From an uncultured Bacilli bacterium (GTDB taxonomy: Bacteria; Bacillota_I; Bacilli_A; RF39; UBA660), in contig CAKPBJ010000004.1 of the NCBI GenBank assembly GCA_934140575.1, positions 37,179 to 101,178 on the forward strand: 64,000 nt of DNA. The letters are read 5' to 3'. Under the pieces are notes generated by a model that worked only from the letters and a program-made list of their open reading frames with translations, ran no database searches and was not told the DNA's origin. Below, piece after piece: positions 18,436-27,828 of this stretch; the first letter of the stretch is position 1; every line of letters begins with the position of its first letter. The position numbers and the translations under genes were made by a program.

Positions 18436-19667
18436 TAGAACTTCTCCTTTATTACTTTTATTATTTTAGATATAAATCCAAATCTATTTTCTTCTTGTTT
18501 TTCTTTTATTGCTCTTTGATATACTTCTAAAACTCTATCGGCATAATTTTTTGAACTATAATGTTCAGCTTGAATTCTTGCTTGTTTGTCAAATCTTTTT
18601 AATTCTTTAGGGTTTTGATATAAACGCTTGATTTCTGTTTCATATTCTTCATTAGTTACAAAGAATAAACCATTTAGCTCTTCTGTAACCATACTTTGAA
18701 ATGCTTCATCCCTCATACAAACCGGTACTACTTGTGAGGCCATTGCTTCTATTATAGTTAGACCTTGTGTTTCTGTTTTTGATGCAGTAGCAAATACATC
18801 TGAGACATGATAGTAATATGGCATGTCTCCCCAAGCTGCTTTTCCTGTAAATATAATATTATTGGAAAGGCCTAGACTATTACTTAATTTTTCATATTTT
18901 TCTTTATCTGGACCATCTCCAACAATAATTAGTTTTATATTATTATATTTTTTATTTAAATTTTTTTGTGAGTTTATTAAGAACTCAACATTTTTTTCTT
19001 CGGCAAGTCTTCCAACAAATAATATTACAAAGTCTTTTTTTGATAAATCTAATCTTTTGCGTAAATTTTGTACTTCTTCTTTGTTTATGTTTTCTTCAAA
19101 AAATCTATCAACTTCTATTCCTGTTGGAATTATGTGAATATTTTTTTCAAATTTATATTTTTCAGTGAACAGCTTATATGTCTTTGTTGTTGGGACTATT
19201 AATTCAGTAGCAGTTGTATCACAATAAAATTTTGTAAAATATTCTAGTAGTTTTTTTGTTGATTTTTTAAAATATCCTTTTGTTACATAATGAATATAAT
19301 CTTCATACATTGTATGATATGTGTGGACTAGTGGAATATTATATTGTTTGGCAATAATACGAGCAAATGTTCCTACGGCAAATTCTGTTTGTGAGTGGAT
19401 TACATCAAGTTTCCAACTTTTTATTTTTTTTACAGCACGAACTGGATATATGCTTGTAAGTCTTGAATCATATATTCCTGTTGGTAAGCCAGGTATCTTC
19501 AAAACTCTCTCTTTTTCATCATACTCATATTTAAAACTCTCGATATTTGCGGTTACAACATACACTTCATGTCCTTGTTTTTCTAGGGCATGTTTTAACA
19601 TAACTTCACTAGTTACTAATCCACTTATATATGGCGTATATGTTTCTGTAAATATTCCTATTCTCAT
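18435..19667 (-). CDS. GT4-family glycosyltransferase (diacylglycerol glucosyltransferase-like)
   Basis: GT-B fold transferase, 410 aa. The N-terminal domain starts MRIGIFTETYTPYISGLVTS. The C-terminal donor-binding domain has IIPTGIEVDRF, ILFVGRLAEEKN and the EAMASQVVP motif (EX7E type). The overall pattern resembles bacterial 1,2-diacylglycerol 3-glucosyltransferases that make membrane glucolipids; this substrate is inference. It overlaps the upstream flippase-like gene by 4 bases, suggesting that both act in one envelope pathway. Confidence 0.85.
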   Translation of the reverse strand: MRIGIFTETYTPYISGLVTSEVMLKHALEKQGHEVYVVTANIESFKYEYDEKERVLKIPGLPTGIYDSRLTSIYPVRAVKKIKSWKLDVIHSQTEFAVGTFARIIAKQYNIPLVHTYHTMYEDYIHYVTKGYFKKSTKKLLEYFTKFYCDTTATELIVPTTKTYKLFTEKYKFEKNIHIIPTGIEVDRFFEENINKEEVQNLRKRLDLSKKDFVILFVGRLAEEKNVEFLINSQKNLNKKYNNIKLIIVGDGPDKEKYEKLSNSLGLSNNIIFTGKAAWGDMPYYYHVSDVFATASKTETQGLTIIEAMASQVVPVCMRDEAFQSMVTEELNGLFFVTNEEYETEIKRLYQNPKELKRFDKQARIQAEHYSSKNYADRVLEVYQRAIKEKQEENRFGFISKIIKVIKEKF

Positions 19668-20665
19668 TTATTCACCTTCTTTTCAAAAATAAATATTAGT
19701 GCTCCTAAAATCACTCCAAAATAATATGTGATAAATCTCCATATTAACAATACGGCTGATACTGTTCCTGCACCTATAAAATTACCAAAAAATTGAGTAA
19801 ATCCATATTCAATACCTCCACTTGCTCCTGGTATTGGGACAAATGCTCCTATTACGTATATGTATGCAGATGCTGTTAATGTATCGGCAACATTTAAACT
19901 ATTATAGTCATGCATACTAAATAGAACAAATAATGGTATTATATATAAAAATATAAGGCTTAATATATTTAATCCAATTCCTACAAAAGTTAGTTTTTTT
20001 CTCTTTGATAGTTCTTTGAAACCTTCATATAAATCTTTAAACTTTTCTGTTATTTCTTCTTCTTTTATTTTTAATTTTAATTTTTTTGAAACTTTTATTG
20101 TGAAATTACACATTTTTTTTGTAGCTTTTTTTGAGTTTGCAACTAATAGTAAAACTATTACAACACCTATATTTATTAAAAAACCAAGTAAAACTAAATA
20201 CTTTAAGAAGTTTACTTCTGGGAATATTTTAAAAATAAAGTTATATGTTACTGCGAAAATTCCACAGATTACTAGAGCAATTTGATAAAATATAAAACTT
20301 TGTACTGTGTAATTAGTTGCTTTTGAAAGAGAGATATTATGTTCTGTTAACATATATATTTCCATTGGCTGACCACCTGTTGAGAATGGTGTTATTCCAT
20401 TAAAAAATTGTGTTATTAAATTGTGTTTTATTGCTTCTTTTACGTTTATCTTTTTTTTATCGTTTACAATAAGATAATTCACAATTCCCTTTAATGCTAT
20501 GGATATAAATAAAGAGATTACTGCAAGAAGTACATATTTTATATCAATTGTACTCATAGCTTTAACTATCGATGACCAATCATCTTTTAAAACTATATAA
20601 AGTACTATTGCCGTTATAAGGAATAAAATAATTGTATTTTTTTTAATTGTATTTATAAAATTCAT
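19664..20665 (-). CDS. flippase-like membrane protein (UPF0104/LPG synthase transmembrane family)
   Basis: A 333-residue integral membrane protein with about eight hydrophobic segments. It belongs to the lysylphosphatidylglycerol-synthase transmembrane-region family (no catalytic C-terminal domain). Family landmarks are GGQPMEIYMLT and IPGASGGIEYGFTQFF near the C-terminal end. It overlaps the GNAT-like gene and the glycosyltransferase by 4 bases on each side. A role in moving lipid-linked material across the membrane is inferred from family and context only. Confidence 0.8.
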   Translation of the reverse strand: MNFINTIKKNTIILFLITAIVLYIVLKDDWSSIVKAMSTIDIKYVLLAVISLFISIALKGIVNYLIVNDKKKINVKEAIKHNLITQFFNGITPFSTGGQPMEIYMLTEHNISLSKATNYTVQSFIFYQIALVICGIFAVTYNFIFKIFPEVNFLKYLVLLGFLINIGVVIVLLLVANSKKATKKMCNFTIKVSKKLKLKIKEEEITEKFKDLYEGFKELSKRKKLTFVGIGLNILSLIFLYIIPLFVLFSMHDYNSLNVADTLTASAYIYVIGAFVPIPGASGGIEYGFTQFFGNFIGAGTVSAVLLIWRFITYYFGVILGALIFIFEKKVNK

Positions 20666-21168
20666 GATAATTTCCTTTGAGTTTCTAATTCTTCTTCTCT
20701 TTCTTTTAAAAAGACTATTTCCCCTTCATTTTCTCCTAAATTTTCAAAGCTATTTTGCTTTAGAATATCAATCATAGTTTTATCTTCTGGTGATACTTTT
20801 ACAAATATCTCTTCCATTTTTAAATGATTTATTGCATAGTCCGTGGCAATTCCTATTAAATTTCTTTTCTTTAATTTCTTTTTTAAAGGTGCAAAAGAGA
20901 TAGTACAGGCTTTAATATCTTTTTCTCCCTCTATGTAACATAAGTCTATTACTTTTGAATTGAATTCTAGAAAAAGTGATTCTTTAATTTCGTTTGATAG
21001 TTTTTTGTTTTTTTCATATTCTGCTTTTTCAACATTTGATACATGAGAAATGTATGTTCCGGTTGATGTTACTATTCCATTTTCTTTTTCAAATTCTTCA
21101 ATCATCTTTTTATAGTCTTCATCATAGGGATCAACCAATAATAGTTTTTCGTTATTCAATTTACTCAC
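20662..21168 (-). CDS. GNAT-like acetyltransferase domain protein
   Basis: A soluble 168-residue protein. The pattern resembles a divergent GNAT fold: a middle beta strand (KDIKACTISFAPL), a helix over a positively charged stretch (KKRNLIGIATDYAINHL), then EEIFVKVSPEDKTMIDILKQNSF, which is typical of the GNAT C-terminal half. The acetyl-CoA pyrophosphate loop is not classical. It lies between pgk and the flippase-like gene, overlapping the latter by 4 bases. Confidence 0.55.
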   Translation of the reverse strand: MSKLNNEKLLLVDPYDEDYKKMIEEFEKENGIVTSTGTYISHVSNVEKAEYEKNKKLSNEIKESLFLEFNSKVIDLCYIEGEKDIKACTISFAPLKKKLKKRNLIGIATDYAINHLKMEEIFVKVSPEDKTMIDILKQNSFENLGENEGEIVFLKEREEELETQRKLS

Positions 21169-22341
21169 CTACTTAATTGCTTCTAATCCTGGTAACTTCT
21201 TTCCCTCCAAAAACTCAAGTGTTGCTCCGCCACCAGTTGATGCATGATAAACTTTTTCTTTATATCCTGAATTACTTGCGGCAGCTACTATATCTCCTCC
21301 ACCTAGTATCATTTTAATATTATTTGATACAGCATATTCTAATAACTCATCGGTTCCTTTTTTATACTTATCAAATTCATATACTCCAAGAGGTCCATTC
21401 CATAATACTATTGATGCATTTTTTATGATATTTTGATATTTTTCAATTGATTGTGGTCCAATATCTAATCCCATTTCATCATTGGCTATGTTGGTTACTT
21501 CTTTTACTCTATATTCTTCATCATTTGTATATTCATTTGTTACTGCAAAATCTACTGGAAGTTCAATCTTATCTTTATAGTTTTCTAACATTTTTTTACA
21601 GAAGTCAATATTTTCTTTATCTAATAATGATTTTCCTATTTCATATCCTTGGGCTTTTAGGAATGTAAATGCCATTCCACCACCTATTAAAATCTTGTCA
21701 GCTTTTGTTACTAAGTTTTCTATTACGCCAATTTTATCAGCAACTTTTGCTCCACCTAAAATTACAATAAATGGATGTTCTGGATTTTCTAAAACATTTA
21801 ATGCATTTAATTCTTTTTCAATTAAGAAACCAATACATGATTCTAAGTTACTTGCTATTCCAACGTTTGAAGCATGAGCTCTGTGGATAGTTCCAAATGC
21901 ATCATTTACGAATATATCTCCTAATGATGCCCAATATCTTCCTAGTTCAGGATCATTTTTGCTTTCTTTTTTTCCATCTAAGTCTTCATATCTTGTGTTT
22001 TGAATTAATAAAACATCTCCTGGTTCCATACTATCTACAGTTGCTTCTAATTCACTACCTCTTGTTTTTTCACTAAAAAGTATGTCTTTTTCCAAAAGCT
22101 TTGATAATTCTTGTGCTACTGGTGCTAAATTATTCTTATCTAGGTCTGATTCTTCTTTTATTCTTCCTAAATGTGATAATAATATTACCTTTGCATTATG
22201 TTCTATTGCATACTTTATTGTTGGAAGTGCTCCGACAATTCTTGTATTGTCTACTATTTTTCCTTCTTTTATTGGTACATTAAAATCACATCTTATTAAT
22301 ACTTTTTTATTATTTATATCAATATCTTTTATTGTTTTCAT
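21169..22341 (-). CDS. pgk: phosphoglycerate kinase
   Basis: Makes ATP from 1,3-bisphosphoglycerate in glycolysis; 390 aa. Signature segments are KVLIRCDFNVPI, the LSHLGR motif, VNDAFGTIHRAHAS, and the C-terminal GGGATLEFLEGKKLPGLEA. It is the first gene of the run pgk-GNAT-flippase-GT4-tpiA and lies 64 bases after gap. Confidence 0.98.
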   Translation of the reverse strand: MKTIKDIDINNKKVLIRCDFNVPIKEGKIVDNTRIVGALPTIKYAIEHNAKVILLSHLGRIKEESDLDKNNLAPVAQELSKLLEKDILFSEKTRGSELEATVDSMEPGDVLLIQNTRYEDLDGKKESKNDPELGRYWASLGDIFVNDAFGTIHRAHASNVGIASNLESCIGFLIEKELNALNVLENPEHPFIVILGGAKVADKIGVIENLVTKADKILIGGGMAFTFLKAQGYEIGKSLLDKENIDFCKKMLENYKDKIELPVDFAVTNEYTNDEEYRVKEVTNIANDEMGLDIGPQSIEKYQNIIKNASIVLWNGPLGVYEFDKYKKGTDELLEYAVSNNIKMILGGGDIVAAASNSGYKEKVYHASTGGGATLEFLEGKKLPGLEAIK

Positions 22342-22364
22342 TAGCCAATTCTCCTATCTATTTC

Positions 22365-22373
22365 AGTATAACA
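22365..22373 (-). promoter_or_regulatory. extended -10 promoter for the pgk run
   Basis: Minus strand TGTTATACT lies between the gap terminator and the pgk ribosome site (AGGAGA). It may allow pgk-tpiA to be transcribed independently of gap. Confidence 0.45.
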
Positions 22374-22385
22374 TTATTTTAAATC

Positions 22386-22408
22386 AAAAAAAAGGGAGTT
22401 TACCCCTA
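22386..22408 (-). terminator. weak terminator/attenuator after gap
   Basis: A short GC-rich stem (AGGG / CCCT) overlaps the gap stop codon and is followed on the minus strand by a run of eight T. The stem is short, so partial read-through into pgk is likely. Confidence 0.55.
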
Positions 22409-23410
22409 TTTAGTCATTAAATACTTTGCAGTTCTTACCATTTGTGCTGTATAAGACATTTCATTATCATACCAAGATACAACTTTAACTAGTTGTTTTC
22501 CGTCTACTTCTACTATACTTGTTAATTGTCCATCTACTAATGAACCACAACGTCTTCCAATTACATCACTAGAAACAATTGGATCTTCTGTATATTTTAA
22601 CGTTTCATTTTGAGAATTTTTTAATGTATTATTAATTTCTTCTACTGTTGTATTTCTTCCAAGCTCTAATACTAAATCAACTACTGAACCTGTTGGCACT
22701 GGTACACGCATTGCAGTTCCTTCAAGTTTACCATCTAAGTTAGGGCATACTTTTCCAATTGCTGAAGCTGCTCCTGTAGATGTTGGAACGATATTTGCTG
22801 CGCACGCTCTTCCACGACGAGCATTTATTCCTTTTTTATGTGCAACATCTAAAGTAACTTGGTCATTAGTGTATGCATGAACTGTTGTCATATATCCTTT
22901 ATTTATTCCAAATTCTCTATCAAGTACATCTACTACTGGTGCTAAACAATTTGTTGTACAAGATGCTGCTGAGATTATCTTTTCATCTCCTGTTAAATTT
23001 TCGTGGTTTACGTTATAAACTATAGTTTTTACATCACCTTTAGCTGGTGCAGAAATTATTACATGTTTTGCTCCTGCATTAATATGAGCCATGGCCTTTT
23101 CTTCTGATGTAAATAGTCCAGTACATTCAAATACTACATCAATATCTAAATCTTTCCATGGTAACATAGCTGGATCCTTTTCTGAGTAAACTTTAACTCT
23201 TCTATCTCCTATTACTATATATTCTCCATCGCTTGTAATTTCATCAATTCTATAGTTTCTGTGATTAGTATCATACTTTAATAAATATGCTAATTGTTCT
23301 GCATCAGTTAAATCATTAATTGCTACTACTTCAAACTCCTCATTTTCTTCCATTAAACGGAAACATAATCTTCCGATTCTTCCAAATCCGTTGATTGCTA
23401 CTTTTATCAT
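22406..23410 (-). CDS. gap: glyceraldehyde-3-phosphate dehydrogenase
   Basis: Phosphorylating GAPDH, 334 aa. The NAD-binding GFGRIGRL is at residues 8-15. The catalytic cysteine is in SAASCTTNCLAP and the histidine follows about 25 residues later. Aspartate in VAINDLTD near residue 33 suggests preference for NAD+. It has a well-formed promoter of its own and is followed by pgk. Confidence 0.98.
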   Translation of the reverse strand: MIKVAINGFGRIGRLCFRLMEENEEFEVVAINDLTDAEQLAYLLKYDTNHRNYRIDEITSDGEYIVIGDRRVKVYSEKDPAMLPWKDLDIDVVFECTGLFTSEEKAMAHINAGAKHVIISAPAKGDVKTIVYNVNHENLTGDEKIISAASCTTNCLAPVVDVLDREFGINKGYMTTVHAYTNDQVTLDVAHKKGINARRGRACAANIVPTSTGAASAIGKVCPNLDGKLEGTAMRVPVPTGSVVDLVLELGRNTTVEEINNTLKNSQNETLKYTEDPIVSSDVIGRRCGSLVDGQLTSIVEVDGKQLVKVVSWYDNEMSYTAQMVRTAKYLMTK

Positions 23411-23432
23411 TTTTCAATCCTCCTATGCTTTC

Positions 23433-23461
23433 ATTATATATTTTTATCTTTTTTGTTTCAA
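23433..23461 (-). promoter_or_regulatory. gap promoter
   Basis: Minus strand TTGAAA (23461-23456), 17-base spacer, TATAAT (23438-23433), ending 23 bases upstream of the gap ATG. Confidence 0.8.
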
Positions 23462-23559
23462 TATATTCAACAAGTTTTAGTTGTAAAGATGTCAAATAAA
23501 AATATCCACAGAAATTGTGAATACTTTATATTTTAGTTTTGTTTTTCCACAAAAAATGT

Positions 23560-25218
23560 TTATTCTGCATTGAAATAACTTCCACCAATAAATTCTCTTA
23601 TAACAGCATCTTCGGGAATTGATTCAGATGGTATTGGTAAGAATGATCTTAAGAAGTTAATTAATCTTTTAGCTTCTTCATAGTATGGAGAATCACTTTC
23701 TACAGAATATAATAATGGTTCAGCATATGTTTTAAGAACTCCAATTTCATAAATTGCTGCAGAATTTATGGTAACATCACTTTCATCTTGGAATGGGAAA
23801 ATGTATTTTTCTTCTCCAATTCGAACGCTTGGCCATTGTGCTAATGTTTTTTCTACACTATAATTTCTTGTTCTGTTATCGCGAACTATTCTTCTTAGAA
23901 GTCTATTGTCTGTTGTTGGGATTCTATTATGATCATCTATACTTAATTCAGTTAATGGTGAAATATATATTTTAAATTTCTTTTCACGACTTATATTTGA
24001 TAATACTTTAGGATCAAGTGCGTGAATACCTTCAATTATTAAAATATCTTTTTCATCTAATTTCATTTCCGTATTATATTCTTTTTTTCCTAAACTAAAA
24101 TTATATTTTGGCATCTTTACAGTTTTGCCATCTAATAACTCTGAAATTTTTTTATCAAATAATTTTAAATCTACGGCTTCTAAACATTCGAAATCATAAC
24201 TACCATCTTCATTTTTTGGAGTTTCTTCTAATTCCATAAAAAAGTCGTCCATACCAACTGTTTTTGGCTCAAGTCCAAAGCTTTTTAGATACATACATAA
24301 TTTTCTTGATGTAGTCGTTTTTCCTGATGATGATGGTCCTGCCATTAAAACAATCTTAACCTTATTTTTTCTTGTATTTATTGATTTTGCGACATTTAAT
24401 AGACGATTGCTTTGAAGTGTTTCATCAATTTTTATTAATTCGCTTATTTTCCCTGTTGATACAACTTTATTTAAGTCTACTGAGTTCTTTACTCCTATTA
24501 ATTTAGCCCATTCTTTATATTCAGCAAATATTTCAAACATATGTGGATGATGTTGATATTTTTTTATTTTGTCATTTATATAAATTGTTGGGAATCTTAG
24601 AGTAAAGCCATTATCTTTAATATAAGTTAAATCAAATGCTTTTAGTTTAGCTGTTGATGGTGGCATTTGGTTGTAGAAATAATCATAGATATTACCTAAT
24701 CTATATAGTGTTACGTAACTATCAGTATTGTATCTTAGGGTATCAGCCTTTGTTTGGTTTCCGACTTCTTCAAAATATTTTTTTGCTTCTAGTCTATCAA
24801 TGGTTACTTTAGTAATTGGTAAGTCTTTTTTTACGATTTCTTTCATTAAGTTTTTTATCTTTTCTAACTTTTCTTCTGTTAGTTTAAAACTTGTTTTAAT
24901 ATATATTCCTTTATCTAATGAGTGTTCTACAGTTATGTTTGCAGATTTTCCATATAATTTTTTTACAGCATAAATAAGCATAAATACAAGTCCATTTACA
25001 TGAGCTCTATTTCCTGCTGGTGTTGTCAAATCAATAAACTCTACTACAGAATTTTCTTTTATTTTTGATGATAATTCTCTTAATACATTATTAACTCTAG
25101 CTAGAATTATTGGATACTTAAATTCAGGTTGATGCTCTTTATAAATTTCTAATAAAGTTACATCTTTACTATAATTATACTTTTTTCCATTAATAGTTAC
25201 TTCGACTGTCTCAATCAC
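23560..25218 (-). CDS. nucleoside (uridine-type) kinase with N-terminal TGS domain
   Basis: A 552-residue protein of the UdkB/nucleoside kinase family. Residues 1-65 form a TGS domain, followed by a threonyl-tRNA-synthetase-like second domain. The C-terminal kinase starts at the P-loop GPSSSGKTTTS and includes DDFFM and DILIIEGIHAL (Walker B). It presumably phosphorylates a nucleoside with ATP. The GTG at 25218-25216 is the better start: GGGAG precedes it by 6-7 bases, whereas an earlier GTG abuts the same site. Confidence 0.9.
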   Translation of the reverse strand: MIETVEVTINGKKYNYSKDVTLLEIYKEHQPEFKYPIILARVNNVLRELSSKIKENSVVEFIDLTTPAGNRAHVNGLVFMLIYAVKKLYGKSANITVEHSLDKGIYIKTSFKLTEEKLEKIKNLMKEIVKKDLPITKVTIDRLEAKKYFEEVGNQTKADTLRYNTDSYVTLYRLGNIYDYFYNQMPPSTAKLKAFDLTYIKDNGFTLRFPTIYINDKIKKYQHHPHMFEIFAEYKEWAKLIGVKNSVDLNKVVSTGKISELIKIDETLQSNRLLNVAKSINTRKNKVKIVLMAGPSSSGKTTTSRKLCMYLKSFGLEPKTVGMDDFFMELEETPKNEDGSYDFECLEAVDLKLFDKKISELLDGKTVKMPKYNFSLGKKEYNTEMKLDEKDILIIEGIHALDPKVLSNISREKKFKIYISPLTELSIDDHNRIPTTDNRLLRRIVRDNRTRNYSVEKTLAQWPSVRIGEEKYIFPFQDESDVTINSAAIYEIGVLKTYAEPLLYSVESDSPYYEEAKRLINFLRSFLPIPSESIPEDAVIREFIGGSYFNAE

Positions 25219-25247
25219 ACTATTCACTCCCTTATAATATTATGTTA

Positions 25248-25256
25248 AGTATAACA
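25248..25256 (-). promoter_or_regulatory. extended -10 promoter of the nucleoside kinase
   Basis: Minus strand TGTTATACT, about 30 bases upstream of the GTG start. It is embedded in a small palindrome (ATGTTA-AGTA-TAACAT) that could be an operator. Confidence 0.5.
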
Positions 25257-25309
25257 TATTTTGTAATATTATTATATGCATATTTTTTTTAATTGACACT
25301 ATATTTATA

Positions 25310-25891
25310 ATGGGTGATATGATGAATTTGATTCCTATGGTATTTGATAAGAGTAGTGATTTAATGGGATATGATATTTATTCTAAGTTACTAGAACATA
25401 GAATTATATTTATTAGTGGCGAAATTGATGATAATTTGAGTAATACTGTTATTGCGGAATTACTTTATTTGGATTCTATTTCTAATGAGGACATTTATAT
25501 TTATATTAATTCAATTGGTGGAAGTGTTAGTAGTGGATTGTCTATTTATGATACTATAAATATTATTAAAAGTGATGTTTGTACTGTTGGTATTGGTATT
25601 TGTGCTAGTATGGGAGCTTTTCTTTTGTCTAGTGGTTGTAAAGGTAAAAGGTTTATTCTTGAAAATACTGAGGTGATGATTCATCAAGTAAGCAGTGGTT
25701 TTGAGGGACAGACTGATAATATTAAACTGATGAGTGATAGAATATTTGTACTTCAAAAGAGGCTTAATAAAATTCTTTCTAAAAATACTCATAAAAGTTT
25801 AAAAAAAATAGAAACTGATATAAAGCATGATTATTATATGGATTCTATTCAAGCTATAGAATATGGGATTGTGGATAAAATATTAAAATAA
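25310..25891 (+). CDS. clpP: ATP-dependent Clp protease proteolytic subunit ClpP
   Basis: Serine protease of the Clp machine, 193 aa. The catalytic serine is in GICASMGAFLLSSG, the histidine in EVMIHQVS, and the aspartate in the IKHDYYMD segment. The sequence is a divergent ClpP. It lies alone on the plus strand beside the convergent whiA cluster. The start is uncertain: ATG codons occur at 25310, 25319 and 25322, and GGTGAT lies just before the last two. TATAAT at 25306-25311 would make a transcript start extremely close to the start codon. Confidence 0.92.
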   Translation: MGDMMNLIPMVFDKSSDLMGYDIYSKLLEHRIIFISGEIDDNLSNTVIAELLYLDSISNEDIYIYINSIGGSVSSGLSIYDTINIIKSDVCTVGIGICASMGAFLLSSGCKGKRFILENTEVMIHQVSSGFEGQTDNIKLMSDRIFVLQKRLNKILSKNTHKSLKKIETDIKHDYYMDSIQAIEYGIVDKILK

Positions 25892-25892
25892 A

Positions 25893-25917
25893 AAATATCT
25901 ACTAATTATAGATATTT
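25893..25917. terminator. bidirectional terminator between clpP and whiA
   Basis: A perfect 9-bp stem (AAATATCTA / TAGATATTT, 7-base loop) with A-rich sequence on the left and T-rich on the right. It serves two convergent genes that both end at its edges. Confidence 0.8.
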
Positions 25918-26864
25918 TAATTATTTTTATTACGATCAGCTTTTTCAAATGAATCGGCTAGATCTTTAATTTTTCTCATTCTATGATTCATACCTGATTT
26001 AGATATTGATTTTCCTGTTTCTAGAGTAATTATTTCTGCTAATTCTTTTAGTGATGACTCTTTATATGCTTTTCTATATTTTAAAGCGACTTTTGCTCGG
26101 TCATCTAATAGGTCTATTCCATCATGGTCTTCTATAATTTTAATTTGTCTTAGTTGTTCATTTGCTGTTTCAAAAACTCTATCAATATTTGCTTGTTCCA
26201 TATTATTCAATCTGTTTGTTTTATTTTTTTGATCACGATATATCCTTACATTTTCATAGTATAATACTGCTTGATTAGCTCCTAATAGTTTTATAAAGTC
26301 ACTTATTTTTTCAGCTTCTTTTATATATATCATATATCCTTTTTCTCTATTTAGAATTTTAGCATTTAAATCAAATAGATTTAATAATTTTTGAACAAAT
26401 ACTGCTTCTTCAGGTTCTGTTACTAGTATTTCCATATGATATCTTGATATTTTTGGATCACTGATACTGCCTGATGCGAAGAATACTCCTCTTAAATAAG
26501 CTCTTATTTCTTCGTTTGCTCCTACAATGTAAGTTGGAACTGTTGGTAAATAGTTATTTTCTTCATCAATTATTCCTAAGTCTTTAAGTAGTCCCTGAAC
26601 GTTATTATCTATTATAACTTGATATAATTCTCTTTTACTAAAATTTAGGTTTTCTATAATTTCTATTTTTGGAATAATATCTGTTATTGATGTTATAAAA
26701 TAATTTACTCTTTCTACTAAGAATCTATTTTCTGTATTTAGAGTAATTTTATCATCATTTATTAAACCATTATTTCTGATGTATGCTGATAACTCAGCTA
26801 TTATTTCTGATCTTGTACTTTTAATTTTAGATATTTCTTCTTTTATTTTTACAGTGAATGACAT
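25917..26864 (-). CDS. whiA: WhiA sporulation/cell-division regulator
   Basis: A 315-residue WhiA protein. The N-terminal LAGLIDADG-like homing-endonuclease fold (without catalysis) is followed by a C-terminal helix-turn-helix (LKELAEIITLETGKSISKSG then MNHRMRKIKDLADSF). In Bacillota WhiA supports cell division and chromosome segregation. It lies directly after yvcK with a one-base overlap, the usual conserved pair. Confidence 0.96.
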   Translation of the reverse strand: MSFTVKIKEEISKIKSTRSEIIAELSAYIRNNGLINDDKITLNTENRFLVERVNYFITSITDIIPKIEIIENLNFSKRELYQVIIDNNVQGLLKDLGIIDEENNYLPTVPTYIVGANEEIRAYLRGVFFASGSISDPKISRYHMEILVTEPEEAVFVQKLLNLFDLNAKILNREKGYMIYIKEAEKISDFIKLLGANQAVLYYENVRIYRDQKNKTNRLNNMEQANIDRVFETANEQLRQIKIIEDHDGIDLLDDRAKVALKYRKAYKESSLKELAEIITLETGKSISKSGMNHRMRKIKDLADSFEKADRNKNN

Positions 26865-27817
26865 TATTTTCTCATTAGATATGAAAATATTAATGAACTT
26901 AGTTTTAAGCTATTATGTTTTAATGTATTATCATCAATTGTTATTAGGTCATCTTCTATTAGTTCTACGCCTATTTTTTTAATTTCATCATAGTCTATTA
27001 AAACTGGGTCTTTTTGTTCTTGGCTTTCATATCTTTTTGCCATTTCATCATCTATTTTTGTATTGCTGGCGATTACTACGTCAACTTTCTTTTTATCTAA
27101 ATATCTATTTAAAAGTTTTACATGATCACCTACCGTGAAATTATCAGTTTCTCCTGGTTGAGTTACTATATTACAAGTATACATAATTGGTGCTTTACTT
27201 TCATTAAGAACTTCTTCTACTTCTTTACAAATAATATTTGGAAGAACGCTTGTATATAAACTACCCATACTAATTATTATTAAGTCTGCATTTTTTATTG
27301 CTTCTAGAGCCTCATGTGATACCTTTGGTTCTTTTTTATAAAAGATTTTTTCAAATTGACGGTGTGATTCTGTAATTTGTTCTTCTCCTTCAATTATATT
27401 TCCATCTTTATCTAAGCCCATTAGTGTTAAATCACAATCTTCTGATATAGGTAAGACTTTGTGTCTTACGTCTAATAATTTGCTTAATTGTTTTATTGAT
27501 TCTGTTAGTGATCCTGTTATATCTAACATTGCAGTTAAGATTAAATTTCCTACTGCGTGTCCATCTAGATCACTTGATGTTTTAAAGCGATATGACATCA
27601 TATCTTTGATTGGTTGGTCTATTTGTGAAAGATTTGTTATAACCTTTCTTATATCTCCAACTGCTGGTGTGTGGAATTCTTCTCTTAATTTTCCAGTTGA
27701 TCTTCCATTATCTGAAACTGTTATTATGGCTGTAATATCTACTGGAAAGTCTTTTAGTCCTTTTAATAAATAAGACATTCCTGTTCCTCCACCTAAAACT
27801 ACTACTTTTTTATACAT
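26864..27817 (-). CDS. yvcK: gluconeogenesis/cell-envelope factor YvcK (CofD-like)
   Basis: A 317-residue UPF0052/CofD-like protein. The N-terminus VVVLGGGTGMSYLLKGLK and the ITAIITVSDNGRSTGKLR segment are diagnostic. YvcK binds UDP-GlcNAc in Bacillus and supports growth on gluconeogenic substrates and envelope synthesis. The gene rapZ, which commonly precedes yvcK, is missing here; lgt lies in its place. Confidence 0.95.
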   Translation of the reverse strand: MYKKVVVLGGGTGMSYLLKGLKDFPVDITAIITVSDNGRSTGKLREEFHTPAVGDIRKVITNLSQIDQPIKDMMSYRFKTSSDLDGHAVGNLILTAMLDITGSLTESIKQLSKLLDVRHKVLPISEDCDLTLMGLDKDGNIIEGEEQITESHRQFEKIFYKKEPKVSHEALEAIKNADLIIISMGSLYTSVLPNIICKEVEEVLNESKAPIMYTCNIVTQPGETDNFTVGDHVKLLNRYLDKKKVDVVIASNTKIDDEMAKRYESQEQKDPVLIDYDEIKKIGVELIEDDLITIDDNTLKHNSLKLSSLIFSYLMRK

Positions 27818-27828
27818 TTATGTCCTCC

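Noticed and set aside
21447..22420. Several hydrophobic plus-strand frames opposite pgk
   Set aside because: Antisense frames in AT-rich DNA often look like membrane proteins; pgk is intact on the other strand.
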